Assembly (NCBI GenBank): GCA_003250975.1 | Contig: QKIY01000004.1 | Coordinates: 1-64,000 of the forward strand | DNA: 64,000 nucleotides | Direction of reading: 5' to 3' | Source of the DNA: Gammaproteobacteria bacterium | Lineage (GTDB): Bacteria > Pseudomonadota > Gammaproteobacteria > Eutrophobiales > Eutrophobiaceae | The notes under the pieces: model-generated | Seen by the model: the letters and a program-made list of their open reading frames with translations, nothing else | Databases searched by the model: none | What the model was told of the DNA's origin: nothing | Shown here: positions 29,820 through 38,658 of the stretch, in pieces | Numbering within the stretch: position 1 is the first letter of the stretch | Layout: every line of letters begins with the position of its first letter | Translations under genes and position numbers: made by a program

Positions 29820-30479
29820 TTGAAACTAATTGCACTTGATACCAGCACCGAAGCCTGTTCCGCAGCTCTGAACTGTGACAACGAAATATCGTTTCGTTAT
29901 GAGTTGGCACCACGCCGGCATGCAGAATTAATACTGCCCATGATAGACAGTCTGCTGGCCGAGGCCCAGTTATCACTGAATGAACTGGACGCAATTGCCT
30001 TTGCCTGCGGGCCAGGTGCTTTTACCGGTCTGAGAATCGCCGCCGGTGTTACCCAGGGGCTGGCCTACTCCTCGGGACTTCCAGTCATACCGGTCTCAAC
30101 GCTCGCTACCCTGGCCCAGGGAAGCCGGGGCAAGGCGGAATTTATTGCTGCAGCAATCGATGCAAGGATGAACGAGGTCTATTTCGGTCTTTACAAAAGT
30201 GCTGACATTGTCGAGCCAATAGAACCCGATATGGTTGACCGACCGGAAAATATCAAGGCCCGAATAAATGGTCAGTGCTATGGCACGGGTACTGGTTGGT
30301 CAAGTTACAGCTCGACCCTGAGCGTACATTTTGGTCGAAAATTGTCAGGATTCGATGGAAATCAATATCCTACAGCTGAAAATACAGCGAAAATTGCTAT
30401 GGCGTACTATAAAGTAGGTAGGATGATTTCAGCAGCTGAGGTCGCCCCCGTCTATCTCAGAAACAAGGTCACCGGGTAA
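29820..30479 (+). CDS. tsaB: tRNA threonylcarbamoyladenosine biosynthesis protein TsaB (TTG start)
   Basis: TsaB scaffolds TsaD and TsaE to make t6A37 on tRNAs that read ANN codons. The 219-residue protein shows the ASKHA opening LIALDTSTEACSAAL, RRHAELILPMIDSLL and FACGPGAFTGLRIAAGVTQG. The start is a TTG at 29820; the nearby ATG at 29815 runs into a stop after two codons. The C-terminus ends PVYLRNKVTG, as in the family. It is followed 52 bases later by a kinase gene. Confidence 0.94.
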   Translation: MKLIALDTSTEACSAALNCDNEISFRYELAPRRHAELILPMIDSLLAEAQLSLNELDAIAFACGPGAFTGLRIAAGVTQGLAYSSGLPVIPVSTLATLAQGSRGKAEFIAAAIDARMNEVYFGLYKSADIVEPIEPDMVDRPENIKARINGQCYGTGTGWSSYSSTLSVHFGRKLSGFDGNQYPTAENTAKIAMAYYKVGRMISAAEVAPVYLRNKVTG

Positions 30480-30531
30480 GCGACCCATTTTAATGTAAAA
30501 TAACAAGCACTTTAGATATATAATTGATCAC

Positions 30532-32421
30532 ATGAGCAAAAATAATCATCAGAATGCCCTTCCTCTTGGTTACGATCTGCTTTGGTACCGGATTGAACGG
30601 GTATTAGGACACGGGGCATTTGGTATTACCTATCTGGCTCATGACATCAACCTTGAGCGTCATGTCGCATTAAAAGAATACCTTCCTGGCCAGTTTTGCA
30701 TCCGTAAGTCTAACCAGGAGGTAACCCCTCTTTCTGATGAGCATGTCGACGACTTCAAGTCTGGCCTGGAAAGATTTCTCTTCGAGGCCCGTACCCTGAC
30801 CCGGTTTGAACACCCCAATCTCATTAAGGTATTTAATGTCTTTGAAGCGAATAATACGGCCTACATGGTAATGAATTACGAGCATGGGGAAAGTCTAAAA
30901 CAGATTCATAAACACAAAAAGTCCTTCACCGAAGAAGAACTCATGGACATTATTCTCCCGTTGATGAGCGGCCTGGCCAAAATCCACAACAAGGGGTTCG
31001 TGCATAGGGACATCAAGCCGGGCAATATTTTTATACGAGAAGACAAAACCCCTGTCTTACTGGATTTCGGTTCGGCCAGACGAACAGAGCTCACCAATCC
31101 ACAGACCCTGACCAATTTTGTATCTCCCGGGTATGCCCCTATAGAACAATATGCAAGTAAGAGTGACAAACAGGGACCCTGGACGGACATCTACGGTCTG
31201 GCTGCAACTATCTATAAATTGGTTGTAGGCGTTGCACCGATAAACGCCATCGACCGAAGCGAGGCAATCACGCATGACGGCAAGGACTGTTATATCCCGT
31301 TGACTGAACTAGTGGCTGATAAATATTCCGAAACCTTTCTCAAGGCACTGGACCACGCCCTTGCATTCAGGGCCCAGGAACGACCACAGGATATCCGGAC
31401 CTGGCTCGGGGAGTTTGATGCCGGAGAATTTGAGCTGGATACGGAACCTACCCTGACCTCCGGCTATACAAACAACTTCGATGTAGACGAATCCGATTCT
31501 GAATTTATCGATATCAGCAGGCATAACTGGCGTGACGACACACTCAGTGAATCAGATTATGCGACCTTTCAGGTCGATGCTGACGAAACCACTATTACTG
31601 CAACATTGCCGCACACCCCTGGCGCCTGGAGAAAACGCCTCTTCATTACTCTGGCGATCTTGTTCGTATTCACGATAACCGTATTCACGATTTTCAAAAC
31701 GTCAGGACCAGCACCCGGTTTCCGGCAAAGCTGGGAAACATTATCAAAGCGTATGGAGGAAAAAAGAGCTCTGGATGATGGCCTGCAAAACGTGACGGGT
31801 GTTACCGAGGTCGTTACTGATACTGAATCAGTGGGTATGCCACAATCACCGGAAATCCCGCCTATCCCTGCTGCTGAAGAAATATCCGGCAATGCTGCTG
31901 AGGCTACGGATTCAACCATGCCCCTAAATCCTGTTGCTGCAACTGAACAACAGCCAACTGAACAAAGTGAAGCACCGGTGGAGGAAGTGGATGAAAAGCA
32001 ACTACTATTGACCCGGGCTGCAGACAACTTCTCCAAGCTTAACCTCACCAAACCCCCCGGCAACAATGCCTACGATCAATACCGCAAGGTGCTTAAACTG
32101 GATCCGGGCAACAAGGAAGCAAAGACCGGTATCAAGAAAATATCGGATGCCTATGTCAATATGGCTTACAATGCCCTGGACAAAGACAAGACTTTTGAGG
32201 CCAGGAGATATATCAACAAGGCAGAACAAATCTGGCCTGAATCGGGCAAGATCGAATCCGCCAGAAAGGCATTGAATAATAAGCTGGCGGATAAATACGT
32301 AAAGGAAAATGAAGATAATATAGTCCGGCAAAGATCATCTCCACCACCAAGTGCCAGCGAAAGCAGAGAAACATCATCCCAGTCCCTGATTGAACAAATC
32401 AAATCCTGGTTCAATCAATAA
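30532..32421 (+). CDS. Transmembrane serine/threonine protein kinase with TPR-like C-terminus
   Basis: A 629-residue Hanks-type kinase. The kinase domain covers about residues 14-295, with glycine loop VLGHGAFGITYLA (24-36), Lys48 in VALKEYLP, HRDIKPGN with Asp160, DFG at 178-180, and activation-segment FVSPGYAPIEQY, all intact. An acidic linker precedes one transmembrane helix (about 370-389), placing the kinase in the cytoplasm and the C-terminus in the periplasm. That region has a low-complexity Glu/Pro/Ala part (about 430-490) and two helical repeats resembling TPRs (about 495-600, YRKVLKLDPGNKEAKTGIKK then AEQIWPESGKIESARKALNN). No phosphatase or FHA gene is adjacent. Targets unknown. 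Confidence 0.92.
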   Translation: MSKNNHQNALPLGYDLLWYRIERVLGHGAFGITYLAHDINLERHVALKEYLPGQFCIRKSNQEVTPLSDEHVDDFKSGLERFLFEARTLTRFEHPNLIKVFNVFEANNTAYMVMNYEHGESLKQIHKHKKSFTEEELMDIILPLMSGLAKIHNKGFVHRDIKPGNIFIREDKTPVLLDFGSARRTELTNPQTLTNFVSPGYAPIEQYASKSDKQGPWTDIYGLAATIYKLVVGVAPINAIDRSEAITHDGKDCYIPLTELVADKYSETFLKALDHALAFRAQERPQDIRTWLGEFDAGEFELDTEPTLTSGYTNNFDVDESDSEFIDISRHNWRDDTLSESDYATFQVDADETTITATLPHTPGAWRKRLFITLAILFVFTITVFTIFKTSGPAPGFRQSWETLSKRMEEKRALDDGLQNVTGVTEVVTDTESVGMPQSPEIPPIPAAEEISGNAAEATDSTMPLNPVAATEQQPTEQSEAPVEEVDEKQLLLTRAADNFSKLNLTKPPGNNAYDQYRKVLKLDPGNKEAKTGIKKISDAYVNMAYNALDKDKTFEARRYINKAEQIWPESGKIESARKALNNKLADKYVKENEDNIVRQRSSPPPSASESRETSSQSLIEQIKSWFNQ

Positions 32422-32501
32422 CTGACCAGGGCCTGGGAAGCATTTTCTGGTGTCAGATTATTATCTGCGACGCGGAAAATTTCATTTATACCTTGCAAGG
32501 T

Positions 32502-33278
32502 TTATAGATTAACCCGGACAACCAGGGTATTGATTTTTCCGTTACCTGTCAGTGTAATTTGCCTGTATCCCGGCAATGAGGTTTCATCTTTAACGTAATG
32601 GTCAGTGCAGGGCAAAAACTGCACACAGGTTGAGGGGCTGGACATCAACTGGATACCTTTATGTTCCGAATAAAATTCCTGATGTATATGTCCCCACAGG
32701 ATACCCTTGACCTGTTTATTTCCTTTTATAACTGAAAATAATGCATCGGGGTTTTTCAATCCCATTCTGTCCATCCAAGCACTACCTACCGATATCGGCG
32801 GGTGATGCAAACATACAAGTGCATAGTGATTGTTATATTGCCGGAGTGTCCTGCCAAGAAGCTCAAGCAACGTTTTACTGATTTTGCCTGAGTGGCTACC
32901 AGGTAAAAACGTATCAAGCATGAATATAATCCACTTATTAAGGATAATCAGCTTGCAGTTCGCGATGCCTGCCTTCGCAAGTTCATGCCTCATGATATCT
33001 GGATCATCATGGTTACCTGCCAGACAAAATACCGGCCAACCCAGTTTTTTCAATTTGGAAACAAGGTTGTTATAGGCTGGTACCGAAGGCTCATGCACCA
33101 AGTCACCTGTCATCAAGATCAGATCGGGCTGGTATGCCGATGCATTGATATGCTGAATGACTGTTTCAAGCGAGGATGCCGTGTTGATGCCGTCAAATTC
33201 CTCACTGGTATCAGGAAAAATATGACTGTCGGTTAACTGGATAATATTAACTGAGTTTTTTTCGCTTAGTTCCGGCAT
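32502..33278 (-). CDS. cpdA: 3',5'-cyclic-AMP phosphodiesterase CpdA-like metallophosphoesterase
   Basis: A 258-residue calcineurin-fold hydrolase with the full metal site: QLTDSHIF (about 15-22), MTGDLVHE, AGNHDDP, LHHPPI and WGHIHQEF. Length and motif spacing match CpdA, which degrades cAMP and lowers CRP activity. Related class III phosphodiesterases act on other phosphoesters, so the substrate is inferred. It is divergent from the O-methyltransferase gene; a 12-base perfect palindrome, ACCTTGCAAGGT (32490-32501), abuts its stop. Confidence 0.88.
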   Translation of the reverse strand: MPELSEKNSVNIIQLTDSHIFPDTSEEFDGINTASSLETVIQHINASAYQPDLILMTGDLVHEPSVPAYNNLVSKLKKLGWPVFCLAGNHDDPDIMRHELAKAGIANCKLIILNKWIIFMLDTFLPGSHSGKISKTLLELLGRTLRQYNNHYALVCLHHPPISVGSAWMDRMGLKNPDALFSVIKGNKQVKGILWGHIHQEFYSEHKGIQLMSSPSTCVQFLPCTDHYVKDETSLPGYRQITLTGNGKINTLVVRVNL

Positions 33279-33342
33279 AGCCCGTATTTTAGTATAGTAT
33301 GGACATTATTCATTATTTCTAAAACACGCAATTAATACTGAT

Positions 33343-34005
33343 ATGACCATGAAAAGCATCAACCTGACTGAAGATGTTTACGATTATCTGCTATCAGTTT
33401 CTCTCAAGGAGAGCCCTTTGCAAACAGCCTTGCGTGATGAGACGGCAAGGCACCCCCAGTCATCAATGCAGATTGCACCTGAACAGGGACAGTTTATCGC
33501 GTTACTGCTCAAACTAATTAATGCAAAAAAAGTCATGGAAATTGGTGTATTTACAGGCTATGGCACGTTAACCATGGCCCAGGCCATCCCCGAAGATGGT
33601 AAGGTTGTCGCCTGTGATATCAATGAAAAGGATACTGAAATTGCCCGGAAGTACTGGGATCAGGCCGGTGTCAGGGAGAAAATCCAGCTAGCCCTGGCAC
33701 CTGCGATCGAGACCATGGATACCCTATTAAAAAATGGTGAAGAGGATACCTTTGATTTTATCTTTATTGATGCTGATAAACAGGAATATCCCGCGTACTT
33801 TGAGCGGGCACTGAAACTTCTGCGAAAAGGCGGCCTCATAATGGTCGATAATGTTCTCTGGTCAGGCAAGCCCGCTATGAAGGCAGAAATGGACAAGGAC
33901 ACTGTTGCTATAAGAGAGTTTAACGAAAAGCTTAAAAATGATGCGCGTGTACAAATAAGCATGTTGCCAGTTGCAGACGGTATCACGCTTGCCATAAAAA
34001 ACTAA
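33343..34005 (+). CDS. SAM-dependent O-methyltransferase (COMT/CCoAOMT-like)
   Basis: A 220-residue class I methyltransferase of the Methyltransf_3 family. The SAM motif KVMEIGVFTGYGTLTMAQAI (about 64-83), ACDINEKDTEIARKYW, FIFIDADKQEYPAYFE (metal-binding Asp) and IMVDNVLWSGK are characteristic of Mg2+-dependent catechol-type enzymes. The physiological substrate is not evident. Either ATG at 33343 or 33349 could start it. Its stop overlaps that of the convergent yoaA by three bases. Confidence 0.9.
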   Translation: MTMKSINLTEDVYDYLLSVSLKESPLQTALRDETARHPQSSMQIAPEQGQFIALLLKLINAKKVMEIGVFTGYGTLTMAQAIPEDGKVVACDINEKDTEIARKYWDQAGVREKIQLALAPAIETMDTLLKNGEEDTFDFIFIDADKQEYPAYFERALKLLRKGGLIMVDNVLWSGKPAMKAEMDKDTVAIREFNEKLKNDARVQISMLPVADGITLAIKN

Positions 34006-35912
34006 TGCTCCAAGTAAAACTTTTCCACGAGTGCTAAATCATCTGTTATCTTCATTGCGGGGAGGCTTTGCAGTATTCGTTTTCCATAGGATTTCGTCCT
34101 GATGCGTGGATCACAAATGGTTAGCACGCCGTAATCATTAATATCACGTATCAGGCGCCCTATTCCCTGTTTCAGATTGATAATTGCCTGAGGCAGCTGG
34201 TAGTCTAGAAAAGGGTTTATGCCAGTGGCCTGCATTTTTTCTGCCCTGGCCCTGAAAACCGGGTCATCTGGCGGCATAAACGGCAGTTTGTCAATAATAA
34301 CACTTGAGAGCGATTCTCCTTTCACGTCTACGCCTTCCCAGAAACTGCCTGTACCGAGCAGGACAGCATTTTGGGTCACACGAAACCTGTCAAGCAACTC
34401 GGTGCGCGGCGCCTCTCCCTGTACTAGTAATGGATATTCTATCTTTTCCCTGAGAAGTTCCGCCGCAAGTGCCAGCGCTCGATGACTGGTAAACAACACA
34501 AACGCATGGCCCTGACTGGCCCTTAAAACCGGCAGGGCCGCCTGGACGACTGCGACTGTATAATCTGGCTGGCCAGGCTCTGGCAGGCCGGTTGGCAGAT
34601 AAAGCATTGCCTGTTTTTCATAGTCAAACGGGCTTAGCAATGCAATTGCCTTGCAGCCTGTAAGACCCAATTGGGTTGAAAAATGGCTGAAATCGTCCTT
34701 TACGGCGAGTGTGGCAGAAGTATAAATACAGGCACACTCATGCTGGTTGATCCTTTCCTGGAATATCCCGGAAATATCCAGAGGGGTTTGATGCAACATA
34801 AAACCATTTCCCCTGGTTTCAAACCACTGAATCTGATCGTCTCGTTCCCTTTCACTGTAATCATTTAAAAGCTCGAGCAAACTCGTGGTGCGTTGCCAGC
34901 AGTTTTCTAGCGATTTTGATCGCATCGAAAGGTCAGCAAGTAAATTCTCAATGTCTGATAAGGTATTAATAAGGCACGTGGTCGCCGACAATACCTTCTT
35001 GTTAGCGGAAATGTCAGCCCATGATCTTCTTGAATCCTCCTTCCCCAGGGATAACCGCAGATGCTGTATATCACGATGCAGCGCTTCTAACAGATCCATG
35101 GCTCCCTTGATATCACTGGCATCGGAGGAAATAGCAGCCCGGCAATCATTTACCAATTCATTTAATTGCCGGCTGCTGAGCGTAACCCCGAAAAAAGTGG
35201 CGGCCAGTTCAGGCAACTGGTGCGCCTCGTCAAAGATTATCACCTCCGCCTTTGGCAAGATCTCTCCAAAACCGGTTTCCTTGAGGGTTAGATCGGCCAT
35301 TAGCAAATAATGATTCACGACGAGTAATGTTGCATCCTGCGCCTTGCGTCTTGCTTTCAAAACAAAACAGTCATTATAGAATTCACAGTCCTGGCCAAGA
35401 CAGTTATCGGTAGTCGATGTTATGGCCTGTCTTACCGGCGAATTTTCTGGCAAATCCAGCAATTCACTAATGTCGCCTGTACTCGTGCCAGATGACCATT
35501 CCTTGACCCTGTATACTATTGATCGGTTTTCGGGTGACATTTCTTGAAAAACCTTTTCGTACTCTAGCAGCCTCTGCCTACACAGGTAATTGTTCCTGCC
35601 TTTAAGTAATGCCGTACTTATGGGCACCTTCAAAGTATTCAGTATTACCGGCAGGTCTTTCTGAAACAGCTGGTCCTGCAGGTTCCTGGTTCCGGTAGAG
35701 ATTATGATTTTTCGGTTGGAAAGGATCGCGGGGACAAGATAGGCATAGGTTTTTCCGGTACCGGTACCGGCCTCACAGATCAGGGACTCGTTGTTTTCAA
35801 TCGCTTCTTCTATACAGGTCGCAAAAATCAGTTGCTCGGTACGCTCCGTATAGTCTGCAAGTACACGTTCGAGTGGACCCCCTTTCCTGAATATATCTGC
35901 CGCAGTCAGCAT
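34002..35912 (-). CDS. yoaA: ATP-dependent DNA helicase YoaA/DinG family
   Basis: A 636-residue XPD-like 5'-3' helicase. Motif I is CEAGTGTGKTYAYLVPAI (about 47-64). The Fe-S domain cysteines are visible as Cys in LCRQRL and the CLGQDCEFYNDC cluster (about 170-181). DEAH box is IFDEAHQLPELA, and C-terminal motifs include GTGSFWEGVDVKG and QGIGRLIRD. It lies 8 bases after epmA, at the end of an efp-epmA-yoaA transcript. YoaA aids repair of blocked replication forks in E. coli; no LexA box is seen, consistent with a non-SOS member. Confidence 0.93.
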   Translation of the reverse strand: MLTAADIFRKGGPLERVLADYTERTEQLIFATCIEEAIENNESLICEAGTGTGKTYAYLVPAILSNRKIIISTGTRNLQDQLFQKDLPVILNTLKVPISTALLKGRNNYLCRQRLLEYEKVFQEMSPENRSIVYRVKEWSSGTSTGDISELLDLPENSPVRQAITSTTDNCLGQDCEFYNDCFVLKARRKAQDATLLVVNHYLLMADLTLKETGFGEILPKAEVIIFDEAHQLPELAATFFGVTLSSRQLNELVNDCRAAISSDASDIKGAMDLLEALHRDIQHLRLSLGKEDSRRSWADISANKKVLSATTCLINTLSDIENLLADLSMRSKSLENCWQRTTSLLELLNDYSERERDDQIQWFETRGNGFMLHQTPLDISGIFQERINQHECACIYTSATLAVKDDFSHFSTQLGLTGCKAIALLSPFDYEKQAMLYLPTGLPEPGQPDYTVAVVQAALPVLRASQGHAFVLFTSHRALALAAELLREKIEYPLLVQGEAPRTELLDRFRVTQNAVLLGTGSFWEGVDVKGESLSSVIIDKLPFMPPDDPVFRARAEKMQATGINPFLDYQLPQAIINLKQGIGRLIRDINDYGVLTICDPRIRTKSYGKRILQSLPAMKITDDLALVEKFYLEH

Positions 35913-35920
35913 GTTCCCGG

Positions 35921-36883
35921 CTATGCCCTGTCCACTGGAAATGCAATCACATCATCGATATGGCGGGCGTCATTCAGGACCATGAGCAATCTGTCTATTC
36001 CCACTGCAACACCGGCGCAGGGAGGCAGACCAGACTTCAATGCCGCAATAAGGTTCATATCAACAGGGCATGGTTTCTTACCTGCTTCAGATCGGCGCTG
36101 AAGATCGCCTTCGAATCGCATTAGTTGCTCTTCTGCATCACAGAGTTCATGGAAACCATTCGCAACCTCTATTCCATAAACAAATAACTCGAACCGTTCT
36201 GCGCGAGCTGGACAGGAATCAGTTAATTTTGCAAGCGCCGCTTGCGGTTCCGGAAAATCATAGATAAACACTATGCCTTTCGTTTCCAGTTCCGGCACTA
36301 CACAGTGACTGAAAATAAAGTCCAATAATTCGCAACGGTCTTTATTATCGGATGCCAGCCCCCTTTCTCTGGCCAGTTTGCCCAGTGCTTTTACTGTTAC
36401 AGAATGAGGATCCAGTCCCGTAGCATCCATGAACACGTCCGCATAAGGTATCCTTCCGTTCACAACTAGTCCCAGCCCGGCCAGTAATTCACCCAGTTCG
36501 TCCATCAGGTCATAATGATCGTAACCGGGGCGGTACCACTCCAGCAATGTAAATTCGGGATTATGAAAGCGTCCAGATTCTCCGTTCCTGAACACCCGGC
36601 TTATTTGATAAATCGGTCCTGACCCCGCACACAATAACCGTTTCATATGAAACTCAGGAGAAGTCTGCAAGTAAAGCACATTACTGGATGAACAATCGGA
36701 AAGATGTAGCCGAGTCTCCAGGCTTTGAATATGGGGATCTGTTACTGATGCCTGGCTTAATACCGGAGTCTCAACTTCCATAATACCGTGTCGGTCCATG
36801 AAATCGCGGATTCTGGCGAGCAATCCGGCTCGCGATCGCAATATTGCCAATGGTATGGCCGGTTTCCAGGCGTCGCTTGACAC
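35921..36883 (-). CDS. epmA: EF-P--(R)-beta-lysine ligase EpmA (PoxA/GenX)
   Basis: EpmA resembles the catalytic core of LysRS without the anticodon domain and ligates (R)-beta-lysine to Lys34 of EF-P. The 320-residue protein shows class II motif 2 text YQISRVFRNGESGRFHNPEFTL (split in the usual way by FR.GE) and motif 3 GVAVGIDRLLMVL near the C-terminus. The target gene efp is 23 bases upstream on the same strand and epmB is divergent just beyond, so the beta-lysylation set is clustered. Confidence 0.96.
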   Translation of the reverse strand: MSSDAWKPAIPLAILRSRAGLLARIRDFMDRHGIMEVETPVLSQASVTDPHIQSLETRLHLSDCSSSNVLYLQTSPEFHMKRLLCAGSGPIYQISRVFRNGESGRFHNPEFTLLEWYRPGYDHYDLMDELGELLAGLGLVVNGRIPYADVFMDATGLDPHSVTVKALGKLARERGLASDNKDRCELLDFIFSHCVVPELETKGIVFIYDFPEPQAALAKLTDSCPARAERFELFVYGIEVANGFHELCDAEEQLMRFEGDLQRRSEAGKKPCPVDMNLIAALKSGLPPCAGVAVGIDRLLMVLNDARHIDDVIAFPVDRA

Positions 36884-36906
36884 AATAGAATTATATTCAG
36901 AAGTGA

Positions 36907-37473
36907 TCAGGCCGCCCGGCTGACATATTCGCCGGTACGGGTATCAATCTTGATGATTTCACCGTTTTCAATAAAAAGTGGAACCTTGACTACAGCGCCC
37001 GTTTCCAGTGTTGCTGGTTTGTTGCCTCCCGTCGCCGTATCTCCTCTGACCCCGGGATCAGTGTCCGTTATCTGCAACGTGACAAAGTTAGGAGGGGAAA
37101 TCGATATTGGTACTCCGTTCCAGAGTGTTGCCGTGCAGATCTCTTCGCCCTTCAGCCATTGAGCGGCATCCCCGGTGGCCTTTTCATCAGCAGCATACTG
37201 TTCATAGCTTGTCTGGTCCATGAAATGCCACAATTCGCCATCTGAATAGAGATACTGAACCTCGATATCCAGCACATCCGCACCTTCCAGAGTGTCACCC
37301 GATTTGAAAGTCCTTTCTATTACCCTCCCTGTCTTCAGGTTACGTAGCTTGACCCGGTTAAATGCCTGCCCCTTTCCCGGCTTGACGTATTCGTTTTCAA
37401 CGATTGCACAGGGATCGTTTTCCAGCATAACCTTGAGACCGGTTTTAAATTCATTGGTACTAAACGTTGCCAT
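36907..37473 (-). CDS. efp: Elongation factor P
   Basis: EF-P relieves ribosome stalling on polyproline. The 188-residue, three-domain protein has the modified-lysine loop [15 protein letters not shown], with Lys34 at the expected position. C-terminal domain text includes [20 protein letters not shown]. The ribosome site GAGGGG is just ahead of the ATG. It is the first gene of efp-epmA-yoaA. The heptad PPEP repeats encoded at 39.6 kb are a likely EF-P client. Confidence 0.98.
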   Translation of the reverse strand: MATFSTNEFKTGLKVMLENDPCAIVENEYVKPGKGQAFNRVKLRNLKTGRVIERTFKSGDTLEGADVLDIEVQYLYSDGELWHFMDQTSYEQYAADEKATGDAAQWLKGEEICTATLWNGVPISISPPNFVTLQITDTDPGVRGDTATGGNKPATLETGAVVKVPLFIENGEIIKIDTRTGEYVSRAA

Positions 37474-37537
37474 ATTCCCCTCGGTTTATAATTCACATAT
37501 GATAAAAAGCCATATCATACCTTGAAGATCCCCTATT

Positions 37538-38533
37538 ATGCAGCTGACAAATTGGCAAAAAATATTGCAGCAAGCCCATAATAACCACTACCACTTGATG
37601 GATAGGCTGCATTTGACAGGCAACGGTGTCCTTGTTTCAGACCGGGCTGCGGAGGCATTTCCCGTCCGCGTCCCCGAGGAATTTTTCCGGCGTATCAGAC
37701 CAGGAGAAATAAGCGATCCCCTGTTGCAACAGGTTCTACCCATCCGGGCAGAGGATATAAAGGAAGAAGGATTTACGCCAGACCCCCTTTCGGAATCGAT
37801 CTACCAGCCTGTTCCAGGATTGCTGCATAAATACCGCCACCGCGCTCTGCTGATAGTTACAGGCGCCTGTGCAATTCATTGCCGGTACTGTTTCAGACGC
37901 CATTTTCCATATAACGAGGCCAACCCCTCCAGCGGCGAATGGCACAGGGCACTCGCTTATCTCAGGGATGATAAGAACATTACGGAAGTGATCCTGAGTG
38001 GAGGTGACCCGTTGACATTAACAGACAGGCGCCTTGCCCGTCTGGCTGAATTATTGGCAGAGATCCCTCATCTCAAGCGCTTGCGGATTCATAGCCGCAT
38101 GCCTGTAGTTCTGCCGGAACGTGTGACGGACGACCTGCTGGAATGGATTGCCTCCACCCGTCTGCAGACTGTTATCGTGATTCACAGCAATCATGCAAAT
38201 GAACTGGGCGATATGGCACTCGAGGCAATCGCCAGACTCCATGCTGCACACATCCCCCTTTTCAACCAGTCTGTACTCCTGAGAGGAATCAATAATTCAG
38301 CAAACACCCTCACAGAATTGAGTGAATTGCTGTTTGAGGCCGGCGTGATCCCTTATTACCTGCATATGCTTGATAAAGTAGAAGGGGCAGCCCACTTTTA
38401 TGTCCCCCTGTCGGAGGCCCGTATGATCATGCAGGAATTGAGGGTGATTTTGCCCGGCTATCTCGTTCCTAGGCTGGTTAGGGAAATACCGGGGGAGTTA
38501 GCCAAGGTCCCAGCAGAATTATTGATGATTTGA
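37538..38533 (+). CDS. epmB: EF-P beta-lysylation protein EpmB (lysine 2,3-aminomutase-like)
   Basis: The radical-SAM, PLP-dependent enzyme converts (S)-alpha-lysine to (R)-beta-lysine for EpmA. The 331-residue protein has the 4Fe-4S motif CAIHCRYCFRRHFPY (about 110-124), the EVILSGGDPLTL SAM segment, and the C-terminal VIPYYLHMLDKVEGAAHFYV with the PLP-binding Lys. The intergenic 64 bases to efp hold divergent promoters; ATGATA and TATCAT flank AAAAGCCA there (about 37499-37518). Confidence 0.96.
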   Translation: MQLTNWQKILQQAHNNHYHLMDRLHLTGNGVLVSDRAAEAFPVRVPEEFFRRIRPGEISDPLLQQVLPIRAEDIKEEGFTPDPLSESIYQPVPGLLHKYRHRALLIVTGACAIHCRYCFRRHFPYNEANPSSGEWHRALAYLRDDKNITEVILSGGDPLTLTDRRLARLAELLAEIPHLKRLRIHSRMPVVLPERVTDDLLEWIASTRLQTVIVIHSNHANELGDMALEAIARLHAAHIPLFNQSVLLRGINNSANTLTELSELLFEAGVIPYYLHMLDKVEGAAHFYVPLSEARMIMQELRVILPGYLVPRLVREIPGELAKVPAELLMI

Positions 38534-38589
38534 CCAAAATTCGGCCAGCTGAATGCTGTCAAATGGATTAATCATGGTTATACTTCTTT

Positions 38590-38618
38590 TTCTAATTAGA
38601 TATCAGTTCTAATTAGAT
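38590..38618 (+). repeat. Two direct repeats containing CTAATTAG ahead of the FimX-like gene
   Basis: TTCTAATTAGAT occurs at 38590-38601 and again at 38607-38618, start to start 17 bases. Each contains the perfect 8-base palindrome CTAATTAG. They lie 41-69 bases before the ATG at 38659, a good place for an operator or activator site, and no matching sigma70 promoter is obvious. Confidence 0.55.
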
Positions 38619-38658
38619 CAAAATAAATACAACACATAGTTTTATCATCAGACCACCT

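Noticed and set aside
32490-32501. Palindrome ACCTTGCAAGGT at the cpdA stop, tested as a terminator
   Set aside because: It has no loop or T run and is only 12 bases; likely chance.
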